DNA of 5,745 nucleotides from Lachnospiraceae bacterium (GTDB taxonomy: Bacteria; Bacillota; Clostridia; Lachnospirales; Lachnospiraceae), in contig JAILIO010000042.1 in the NCBI GenBank assembly GCA_024695225.1, positions 1 through 5,745 of the forward strand. The letters are read 5' to 3'. Position numbers and translations under genes: made by a program. Positions 1 to 5,222 of this stretch are shown in pieces. The number at the start of each line of letters is the position of its first letter. The first letter of the stretch is position 1. Under the pieces are notes generated by a model. The model searched no databases, was not told where the DNA came from, and saw only the letters and a list, made by a program, of their open reading frames with translations.

Positions 1-331
1 CCTGACCGCCCACATTTACCCGTCCTGTGCCCTCTATGGGGTCGATCTTCTCGATCACCCGGGCCTCCGTCCCAAACAGAGCCTCCACATTCGTGGGCAC
101 GCTCTTGCTGTTAAAATATTTTACAGCAATAGGCCGCGTAAATAAAAGCGTTATCACGGAAATGATCAGAAATACAATGCACTGCACGAGAATAGGAAGG
201 TCAAAGGCCGCACAGACCGCAGCCCCTGCGCATCCGATCGCAAACCACACGGTAGTAAGTCCCTGGGTGATCATTTCGATAATAAGCAGTACCACAAGAG
301 CCGCAAGCCATAATGAAATATCCGTTGACAT
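1..331 (-). CDS. NfeD-family membrane protein (partial, C-terminus off the left edge)
   Basis: The frame is open from the ATG at 331 to the window edge and gives 110 residues starting MSTDISLWLAALVV. Residues about 6-66 are strongly hydrophobic and fit two or three membrane helices (about 5-20, 27-44, 48-65). From about residue 80 the chain turns polar and reads GTEARVIEKIDPIEGTGRV, then NVGGQ. That is the start of the NfeD C-terminal OB-fold, where an IEGTGRVxVGG-like motif is typical. Short NfeD proteins are membrane partners of SPFH/flotillin-like proteins, so an SPFH gene may lie just beyond the left edge; that is inference. The start at 331 is chosen because GGGGAGG (336-342) sits 4 nt upstream. 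An in-frame ATG at 358 lacks a good ribosome binding site. The gene follows the hydrolase by 36 bp on the same strand and probably shares its transcript. Confidence 0.8.
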   Translation of the reverse strand, partial: MSTDISLWLAALVVLLIIEMITQGLTTVWFAIGCAGAAVCAAFDLPILVQCIVFLIISVITLLFTRPIAVKYFNSKSVPTNVEALFGTEARVIEKIDPIEGTGRVNVGGQ

Positions 332-335
332 CTCG

Positions 336-342
336 CCTCCCC
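336..342 (-). promoter_or_regulatory. Ribosome binding site of the nfeD-like gene
   Basis: On the minus strand this reads GGGGAGG, 4 nt before the ATG at 331. It decides between the two in-frame ATGs (331 and 358). A 5-bp inverted repeat (343-357) lies immediately upstream on the transcript. Confidence 0.7.
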
Positions 343-367
343 TGCGCAGAAAGCGCATCTGAAATGC

Positions 368-1498
368 TCAATAATAGACCTGATTTGCTATGACTATACC
401 CGGAATGCTTCCGTTCCATCTGCGAAAATGAGTGGCGCCGCCCACATTTGTACATCCGTTTATGGCGTCAGTCGCAGCCTGTATGCAGATCGGTGAGATA
501 TTACCCATATATCTGGCAGCCACTTTTCCGTTCAAAGCCGGAGTAAACTGCCCGGAAGCGTATATCACACTGCTTATGGTATTGGGATATCCACCGCTCC
601 TGACCCGGTTCATGACGACAGCTCCGACAGCAAGACATCCCGGGTAATTATTGGCTCCGGCTTCACACTGTATGAGCGCAGCCAGGAGACGGTTCTCATC
701 TGCATTAGCCACCACCGCGCCGCGATTTGCGTGGAGGGCTTTCTTTCTCTTCTCTTCCGCTTCTTTTGCTTCCCTTTCCTCTATGGCAGCCTGGGTCTCC
801 CCGCTGTCCACTCTGAACGAGGAAACAACATATTCCTCACGTACATAGCCTGTGACATCACTGTCATACACAACAGCGACCCAGCCTTTGGGCACATTCT
901 CCACAGTATCGTCTATATCAAGCCTGTCACCTTTAGTGATTATACCTTCTATATCTGCATCATCCGATGCCTCTTCCCTGACATTCAATGCCTCGGAAGT
1001 CACATTTATCACGCGGAACCCCACCGTATCTGCCAGCGCTTCCGCCTCCTCGCCGAAGAACAGCAGATCGTCACGGATCCAGCCCACAAGATCCCCGGAT
1101 TCGATCTTGGTCCATCCGTCCTTGCGCTCCAGAATCCTGCCTCCGCAGTCCTTGTACAAAAGTCCCGCCAGTTCAGACCCTGCATCAGGCTCGGTCCTGA
1201 CGTTGGCCGCCTCATTCACATCGGCCATCACCAGTTCTTCCTCCGGATCGTAGAGGCTGTCCTCCTCCTCACCGGTTCCCATGGTGATGCACAGGGCTTC
1301 CAGATCTTCCACCGCTTCCTCAGGCCTGCTGCCCGTATCCGGATCGCAGTCCAGGATCTCAGCCACGCCCGCATTCAGGGAAACCAGATACTTTTCCCTT
1401 GCAGCGACTGCCATGTCACCTGATGTAAATAAAGACACGGCGCAGGCGGTACATATGAGCGCTTTAGCGGCTGTTTTTCCGAAGTTCCTGCTTTTCAT
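368..1498 (-). CDS. Secreted cell-wall hydrolase, two SH3-like domains plus SleB/CwlJ-type catalytic domain
   Basis: A 376-residue protein. Residues 1-33 form a signal peptide: basic MKSRNFGKTAAK, a hydrophobic core, and AVAA as likely cleavage site. Two bacterial SH3-like domains follow. The first is at about 90-147 (AANVRTEPDAGSELAGLL, ending GWIRDDLLFF); the second is at about 163-225 (EALNVREEASDDADIEGIITKG, ending GYVREEYV). A charged Glu/Lys/Ala linker (about 234-255) leads to a Hydrolase_2 (SleB/CwlJ) domain at about 268-376, with LLAALIQCEAGANN, AVGAVVMNRVRSGGYPNTIS and SGQFTPALNGK. Glu279 in CEA matches the catalytic glutamate of the family. SleB-type enzymes cleave peptidoglycan, in spores as cortex-lytic enzymes; SH3 domains usually bind wall material. 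It could act in germination or as a vegetative wall hydrolase. A housekeeping-type promoter 5' of the gene favours vegetative expression. The Shine-Dalgarno is weak (CAGG, 11 nt from the ATG). The nfeD-like gene follows by 36 bp. Confidence 0.88.
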   Translation of the reverse strand: MKSRNFGKTAAKALICTACAVSLFTSGDMAVAAREKYLVSLNAGVAEILDCDPDTGSRPEEAVEDLEALCITMGTGEEEDSLYDPEEELVMADVNEAANVRTEPDAGSELAGLLYKDCGGRILERKDGWTKIESGDLVGWIRDDLLFFGEEAEALADTVGFRVINVTSEALNVREEASDDADIEGIITKGDRLDIDDTVENVPKGWVAVVYDSDVTGYVREEYVVSSFRVDSGETQAAIEEREAKEAEEKRKKALHANRGAVVANADENRLLAALIQCEAGANNYPGCLAVGAVVMNRVRSGGYPNTISSVIYASGQFTPALNGKVAARYMGNISPICIQAATDAINGCTNVGGATHFRRWNGSIPGIVIANQVYY

Positions 1499-1550
1499 AA
1501 ATTAAAATGCCTGTTAATAAAATGTTACAAAATTATTACATATATACGGC

Positions 1551-1579
1551 ATTCTAACAAACAGCCCCTGCAGTGTCAA
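1551..1579 (-). promoter_or_regulatory. Sigma-A-type promoter for the hydrolase-nfeD operon, extended -10
   Basis: On the minus strand the -35 is TTGACA (1574-1579, perfect consensus). The spacer is 17 bp and the -10 is TAGAAT (1551-1556, one mismatch). The spacer ends in TGT, giving a TGN extended -10. Predicted start of transcription is near 1544, leaving a leader of about 45 nt before the ATG at 1498. Confidence 0.75.
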
Positions 1580-1595
1580 GCAACCGGGGTATTCA

Positions 1596-1616
1596 CCTGC
1601 CCAACTGTCAGGCAGG
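1596..1616 (-). repeat. Inverted repeat (hairpin) upstream of the hydrolase promoter
   Basis: The arms CCTGCC (1596-1601) and GGCAGG (1611-1616) are perfect 6-bp complements around a 9-nt loop. No T-run follows on either strand, so it is not a standard intrinsic terminator. It lies 16 bp upstream of the -35 box. It could be a weak RNA hairpin at the rho mRNA 3' end or a protein-binding site; neither is shown. Confidence 0.4.
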
Positions 1617-1621
1617 ATGAG

Positions 1622-1840
1622 GTCTGCAAGCCATCAAAGTCCCCGCGACCCGCAAATCTCCTGCACTCATCAGAAACAACTGAGATGCCATGCGGTCTGC
1701 AAGCCACTACATGTCCAAAATCCCGCAATTCTCCTGCACTCATCAGCAATATCCGAACCGTAATGCTACCCGCAAGCCGCCAAAGTCCCTGCAGCCCGCA
1801 AATCTCCTGCGGTCATCAGAAATATCTGAGGCGGCGCACT
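1622..1840 (-). repeat. Three tandem 73-bp degenerate repeats overlapping the 3' end of rho
   Basis: The copies are 1622-1694, 1695-1767 and 1768-1840. The anchors GCAAGCC (1626, 1699, 1772) and TCTCCTGC (1657, 1730, 1803) recur at exactly 73-bp intervals. By hand, copies 1 and 3 match at about 54 of 73 positions, and copies 1 and 2 at about 51 of 73, without gaps. The third copy includes the last seven sense codons and the TGA of rho; the TGA (plus-strand TCA at 1670, 1743, 1816) is kept in all three. The simplest reading is an old tandem duplication of the rho gene tail and its 3' flank that has since drifted. The plus strand of the array is C-rich (about 72 C to 35 G over 1621-1815). Confidence 0.75.
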
Positions 1841-3711
1841 GACCTTACAAAGTCCTCATTTGTCCTGGTCTTTGTGAAGGTATCTATGACGCGGTCCACA
1901 ACCTCTTCGGGCTTCAGTCCGTTCACACCCTTCCTGATTATGCCCACAGCCTCAAGTTCCTCTTCATCCAGCAGCAGATCTTCACGCCTGGTGCTGGACT
2001 TGGGAATGTCTATTGCCGGGAATATCCTGCGCTCCGAAAGCTTTCTGTCCAGAACGATCTCCATATTTCCGGTTCCTTTGAATTCCTCGTAAACCACGTC
2101 ATCCATCTTGCTTCCGGTTTCGATAAGGGCCGTGGCCAGTATGGTAAGGCTTCCGCCCTCCCTCATGTTCCTGGCCGCGCCGAAGAATCTCTTGGGCATG
2201 TAGAGAGCCGCGGGATCAAGACCTCCGGAAAGGGTACGCCCTGAAGGCGGCACCGTGAGATTGTATGCCCGGGTCAGTCTGGTTATGGAATCCAGAAGTA
2301 TCATGACATCCCTGCCGTGCTCCACAAGGCGTTTAGCCCTCTCAATGACCATCTCCGCCACACGTTTGTGGTGCTCGGGTTGCTCATCAAAGGTGGAATA
2401 AATAATCTCCACGTTGGGGCCCTGGAGAGCTTCCTTTATATCCGTGACCTCCTCAGGTCTTTCATCTATCAACAGTATGATCAGATGGGTGGAAGGGGCC
2501 GTGATCTTCACCGATTTCGCCACTTCCTTGAGAAGGGTCGTCTTGCCGGCCTTTGGCGGCGATACGATCATTCCCCTCTGTCCGCGTCCCACGGGACAGA
2601 TCAGATCCATTATCCTCATAGCAACGGAGGAGCGGGGAGTTTCAAGCCTGAATCTGGAATCCGGGAAGATAGGGGTCAGATTTTCAAAAGCCTTCCTCTT
2701 CATGGCCACATCAGGCTCATATCCGTTGATGCTCTTCACAAACAGAAGTGCCGAGAACTTCTCCTGCTGGGTCTTGATCCTGGTATTTCCCTCCAGAATA
2801 TCGCCGGTCTTCAGGTTAAACCTGCGGATCTGGCTGGGGGCCACATAGACATCGTTTTCCCCGGGAAGATAATTCTCACATCTGATGAACCCATAGCCGT
2901 CAGGCATGACCTCCAGCATCCCGTGGGCTACCTGTCCGCTGTCCAGATCGTTTGAGTTCCTCTCCTTGTGATAGCCTTCCTGGCCTCTGTTCTGTCTGTC
3001 GCCCTGCTCGTTTTTGGCCTCATACCGGGTTTCGCTCTTGCCTTCACCGCCGTTTTCAGGTTTTACAGCGCGCTTTTCCTCTGCTTTATCGGAAGTGCCC
3101 GCATCCTGTTTCGCTTCGGCCTTTGAATCGGACTTTGACTCGGTCCTGACCTCAGCCTTTTCCTCAGCTCCTGTCCCTTTATCTTCACTCTTAACTTCAG
3201 AAGCTTTCTCAGCCTTTGCCACGGTTTTCGCGGAGGGTCTGCCCCTGGTCTTTTTGGCTGCTGCTGCGGAAGAACCGGTGTCGCCTTCCTTTTCACCGGA
3301 CTTTTCAGCTTTTTCAGCTTTTTCAGCCTTTTCAGCCTTCTCGGCCTTTTCAGCTTTTTCAGCTTTTTCGGCTTTCGCGCTGTCTTTTCTGGGTCTGCCC
3401 CTCTTCCTTCCGGTAGCAGCTTTTGCGGGTTTTTCTTCAGCATCGGAAGTCCGCTCCTCCGCAGGTGCTGCTGAACTGTCCGCAGAAGCCCCTGTCTCTG
3501 CTGCAGCATTGGTTTCTGAACCCTTTGCCTCCGCAGCTTCACGTTCTGCCTTCAGGGCCTCCCTCTCCTCTGCGGGGAGATTCGCCTCCACATCTTCCAG
3601 GATGGCATCCACCACCTGGGCCTTATTCATTGCGGAAACCCCTTTGATCCCGCGCTCCTTTGCCATCTTCTTAAGTTCAGGCAATGCTATGGTTTCAAGC
3701 TTTTCTCTCAT
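1816..3711 (-). CDS. rho: Transcription termination factor Rho, with long disordered N-terminal insertion
   Basis: A 631-residue hexameric RNA-dependent ATPase/translocase that ends transcription. Residues 4-40 are the Rho_N/SAP-like helical domain (LPELKKMAKERGIKG). Residues about 49-255 are low-complexity, rich in Lys, Glu and Ala, with almost no aromatics. They contain AT-hook-like KRGRPRK (103-109) and TRGRP (155-159) and a Glu-Lys-Ala repeat (115-137). The RNA-binding cold-shock domain is at about 259-330 (GYGFIRCENYL, DVYVAPSQIRRFNLKTGD). The ATPase core follows: Walker A SPPKAGKTT (384-392), Walker B DVMILLDSITR (468-478), Q-loop region GRTLSGGLDP (491-500), KRFFGAARN, and R-loop GSKMDDVVYEEFKGTGN (533-549). 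All core motifs look intact, so it should be active. It is about 200 residues longer than E. coli Rho (419) because of the insertion. The start is supported by GGAGG 4 nt upstream. No rpmE follows, unlike in Bacillus. Confidence 0.97.
   Translation of the reverse strand: MREKLETIALPELKKMAKERGIKGVSAMNKAQVVDAILEDVEANLPAEEREALKAEREAAEAKGSETNAAAETGASADSSAAPAEERTSDAEEKPAKAATGRKRGRPRKDSAKAEKAEKAEKAEKAEKAEKAEKAEKSGEKEGDTGSSAAAAKKTRGRPSAKTVAKAEKASEVKSEDKGTGAEEKAEVRTESKSDSKAEAKQDAGTSDKAEEKRAVKPENGGEGKSETRYEAKNEQGDRQNRGQEGYHKERNSNDLDSGQVAHGMLEVMPDGYGFIRCENYLPGENDVYVAPSQIRRFNLKTGDILEGNTRIKTQQEKFSALLFVKSINGYEPDVAMKRKAFENLTPIFPDSRFRLETPRSSVAMRIMDLICPVGRGQRGMIVSPPKAGKTTLLKEVAKSVKITAPSTHLIILLIDERPEEVTDIKEALQGPNVEIIYSTFDEQPEHHKRVAEMVIERAKRLVEHGRDVMILLDSITRLTRAYNLTVPPSGRTLSGGLDPAALYMPKRFFGAARNMREGGSLTILATALIETGSKMDDVVYEEFKGTGNMEIVLDRKLSERRIFPAIDIPKSSTRREDLLLDEEELEAVGIIRKGVNGLKPEEVVDRVIDTFTKTRTNEDFVRSVRRLRYF
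3301..3369 (-). repeat. 9-bp tandem repeat within rho encoding (Glu-Lys-Ala)n
   Basis: Eight 9-bp units, variants of plus-strand CTTTTCAGC (third units use TTT or CTT, one CTC-GGC), encode Glu-Lys-Ala at Rho residues 115-137, the last unit followed by Ser. Since the unit is three codons, gain or loss of units keeps the frame. The repeat sits in the predicted disordered insertion, so length changes should be tolerated. Confidence 0.9.
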
Positions 3712-3849
3712 ATAACCTCCGTTATTTAATTATATTTCCTTTTTCTTCATCTGCTTCGAAATAGTCGGACGATACGTGCCGTAACGAACTTCACCTCTAA
3801 TGAACCGGGCGAAAAGAATCCTTTGATCTTCACTATGAAATCTTTAAAC

Positions 3850-3890
3850 GATCAGTAACGTGACAGCCTTTTCTTCGTGAGTACCTGATC
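3850..3890 (-). repeat. Imperfect inverted repeat in the rho leader
   Basis: Plus-strand arms GATCAGTA (3850-3857) and TACCTGATC (3882-3890) pair over 6 bp, then a one-base bulge, then 2 bp, enclosing about 24 nt. In the rho mRNA this would be a hairpin about 110-150 nt from the 5' end. No T-run follows, so it is not a terminator by itself. Confidence 0.4.
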
Positions 3891-3957
3891 TGATGTTCCA
3901 AAACGCAACTAATTTTTAATGTACAATATAACCGATAAAACACACCCCTGCTGAATC

Positions 3958-3972
3958 CGGAATGAACTATTC
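3958..3972 (-). repeat. Short inverted repeat near the 5' end of the rho transcript
   Basis: GGAAT and ATTCC are perfect 5-bp arms around GAACT. It lies about 27-41 nt from the predicted start of the rho mRNA and could be a small 5' hairpin or an operator. A repeat this short can arise by chance. Confidence 0.3.
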
Positions 3973-3986
3973 CTCAAGAAGTATCC

Positions 3987-4015
3987 TTGCGACCTTTTCG
4001 TAAATATTATATCAT
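3987..4015 (+). promoter_or_regulatory. Promoter for the malic-enzyme-like/DUF4364 operon
   Basis: -35 TTGCGA (3987-3992, 4 of 6), 17-bp spacer, -10 TATCAT (4010-4015, 5 of 6). The predicted start is near 4022, giving a leader of about 48 nt to the ATG at 4070. It overlaps the rho promoter, so RNA polymerase should not occupy both at once. Confidence 0.55.
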
Positions 4016-4032
4016 AGCGTGGTAACTGTCAA
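4006..4032 (-). promoter_or_regulatory. rho promoter, consensus boxes with extended -10
   Basis: On the minus strand: -35 TTGACA (4027-4032) and -10 TATAAT (4006-4011), both perfect. The spacer is 15 bp, two shorter than ideal, but TGA directly precedes TATAAT, forming a TGN extended -10 that can compensate. Predicted start of transcription is near 3999. The -10 box overlaps the -10 box of the opposite promoter at 4010-4011. Confidence 0.7.
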
Positions 4033-4069
4033 GCACCGGTTTTTATTTGCAAAGCTTGGAAAGAAAAGT

Positions 4070-5218
4070 ATGGATATATACGAAAGGTCTCTAAAACTCC
4101 ACGAAGAGCTTTCAGGCGAGACCGGGGCCGCCGCGAGGCGCCATATAAGCACAAATGAGGACCTGTCAGCGCTGTATTTTCCCGGGGTCACCGAACCCTG
4201 CCGCCGGATCCTTGAGGATAAAGAGAATATTTACAGATATACCGGAAAACCGGGCACCGTTGCGGTGGTCACAGACGGAAGCGAGGTGCCGGGGCTGGGA
4301 AACGCAGGACCTTTCGCCGCTCTCCCCGTTCTGGAGGCCAGAGCCGTCATCTACCGCGAATTTGGCGGTGTGAACGCGGTTCCCATCTGCCTGAACACCC
4401 AAAATACCGATGATATCATTGACACCATCGCAAAGATCTCCCCTGCTTTCGGGGGCGTTAGCCTTGGGTGCATATCATCACCCCGGATCTTCGAGATCGA
4501 AGACCGGCTGATAAAAGCCCTGGACATCCCTGTCTTTTTGGACGATGTCCACGGGACCGCAATCGCTCTCCTGGCTGCGGTTACAAACGCACTCCGCCTT
4601 TCCCCCAGGAACAGGCGCTCCGCGAAGGTCGTAATAAACGGGGCCGGAGCCGCAGGCATAGCCACTGCAAAGCTCATGCTCTCCGCAGGTTTCTCCAACG
4701 TGATCCTCTGCGGCAGCTCAGGCATCATAAATAAAAACTCCCCCGGGCTGGATTCGCCCCAGCGGGAGATAACAGGATATGTAAATAAAGACGGACTTAC
4801 GGGAGACCTGGCGGATGCCATCAGGGGAGCCGTTATTTACATAGGATTCTCCCCTTCAAATGCGGTCACAGAGGAAATGATCCGTTCCATGGAAAAGGAT
4901 CCCATTGTCTTTACGATGACCTGCCCGGAGCCTGAGATATCCCCGGAAAGCGCAAAGAACGCCGGAGCTTTGGTATTTGGCGCCATGTGCGGAGATCACC
5001 CAAACCGCATCGACAGCACCCCGGTCTCCCCCGGGATCTTCAAGGGAGCGCTGTTTTCAAGAGCTGTCGTCATCAACGAAAGAATGAAGATCGCTGCGGC
5101 GGAGGCCTTATCAGGCCTGATCGGAGACTCAGACCTGTCCCCGGACCATATAATAACTGATGTTTTTGAACCTGAAGCGGCCTTCCTGGTATCCCGGGCG
5201 GTCAGCGAGAATGTGTGA
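4070..5218 (+). CDS. Malic-enzyme-family protein with altered active site (probable non-canonical or inactive paralogue)
   Basis: A 382-residue protein with the size and two-domain layout of small bacterial NAD(P)-malic enzymes, which convert malate to pyruvate and CO2. The N-terminal domain has LYFPGVTEPC (35-44), VAVVTDGSEVPGLGNAGP (64-81) and FLDDVHGTA (156-164). The NAD-binding domain has VVINGAGAAGIATAK (187-201). Several expected residues are missing: the lysine of the usual MEGKA is Arg91 (LEARA), the metal-binding Glu-Asp of NLEDI is Gly133-Cys134 (SLGCI), the Asn of ANPxPE is Cys285 (TCPEPE), and the Asn-Asn of INNV is Asp315-Ser316. Tyr36 and Asp158-Asp159 remain. The frame is undamaged, so it is probably expressed but unlikely to be an ordinary malic enzyme. 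The frame extends upstream to a GTG at 4019, but that lies before the predicted transcription start. ATG 4070 has GGAAAG 6 nt upstream. DUF4364 follows after 4 bp. Confidence 0.85.
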   Translation: MDIYERSLKLHEELSGETGAAARRHISTNEDLSALYFPGVTEPCRRILEDKENIYRYTGKPGTVAVVTDGSEVPGLGNAGPFAALPVLEARAVIYREFGGVNAVPICLNTQNTDDIIDTIAKISPAFGGVSLGCISSPRIFEIEDRLIKALDIPVFLDDVHGTAIALLAAVTNALRLSPRNRRSAKVVINGAGAAGIATAKLMLSAGFSNVILCGSSGIINKNSPGLDSPQREITGYVNKDGLTGDLADAIRGAVIYIGFSPSNAVTEEMIRSMEKDPIVFTMTCPEPEISPESAKNAGALVFGAMCGDHPNRIDSTPVSPGIFKGALFSRAVVINERMKIAAAEALSGLIGDSDLSPDHIITDVFEPEAAFLVSRAVSENV

Positions 5219-5222
5219 ATAA

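Larger units (their letters stand above)
1499..1815. other. 317-bp gap between rho and the hydrolase: promoter, hairpin and tandem repeats, no gene
   Basis: Nothing convincing is coded here. From right to left along the minus-strand transcription direction, the gap holds degenerate 73-bp repeats (to 1622), a hairpin (1596-1616), the hydrolase promoter (1551-1579) and an AT-rich leader (1499-1550). I find no hairpin followed by a T-run, so rho has no visible intrinsic terminator. Its transcript may end by Rho-dependent termination or read into the hydrolase gene. Confidence 0.7.
3712..3999 (-). promoter_or_regulatory. Long 5' leader of rho (about 288 nt)
   Basis: From the predicted start point near 3999 to the ATG at 3711 there is about 288 nt with no convincing gene. 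It is AT-rich and holds two inverted repeats (3850-3890 and 3958-3972), then GGAGG at 3716-3720, 4 nt from the rho ATG. rho is autoregulated through its leader in E. coli, so a control role is plausible. I recognise no known riboswitch or T-box here. Two tiny ORFs (28 codons from a GTG, and MKKKEI directly upstream of the ribosome binding site) lack clear ribosome binding sites. Confidence 0.5.

Noticed and set aside
731..1423. Plus-strand 230-residue ORF opposite the hydrolase
   Set aside because: Shadow of the hydrolase; no family resemblance, and the opposite strand encodes a signal peptide, SH3 and SleB domains.
1596..1616. Intrinsic terminator for rho
   Set aside because: The stem is 6 bp but no T-run follows in either direction.
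1622..1840. CRISPR array
   Set aside because: The whole 73-bp unit is degenerate, with no short identical repeats separated by unique spacers and no cas genes.
2317..2955. Plus-strand 212-residue ORF opposite the Rho ATPase core
   Set aside because: Antisense shadow of the strongly conserved Rho core.
3063..3542. Minus-strand 159-residue Lys/Leu/Arg-rich ORF inside rho in another frame
   Set aside because: Frame-shifted reading of the same repeat; its composition follows from the repeat and no domain is recognisable.
3014..3715. Plus-strand 233-residue ORF rich in Phe-Ser-Ala repeats opposite rho
   Set aside because: It is the antisense reading of the Glu-Lys-Ala repeat and the low-complexity part of Rho; it has no ribosome binding site, and the rho frame has clear homology.
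3750..3836. 28-codon GTG-initiated ORF in the rho leader (VKIKGFFSPGSLEV..., minus strand) overlapping a tiny MKKKEI ORF, as a possible rhoL-like leader peptide
   Set aside because: Neither has a Shine-Dalgarno sequence; short open frames of this size occur by chance. Worth only a conservation check.
4019..4069. GTG start at 4019 adding 17 residues to the malic-enzyme-like protein
   Set aside because: The codon lies before the predicted transcription start (about 4022) and inside the divergent promoter region; there is no ribosome binding site, and malic-enzyme similarity begins well after ATG 4070.
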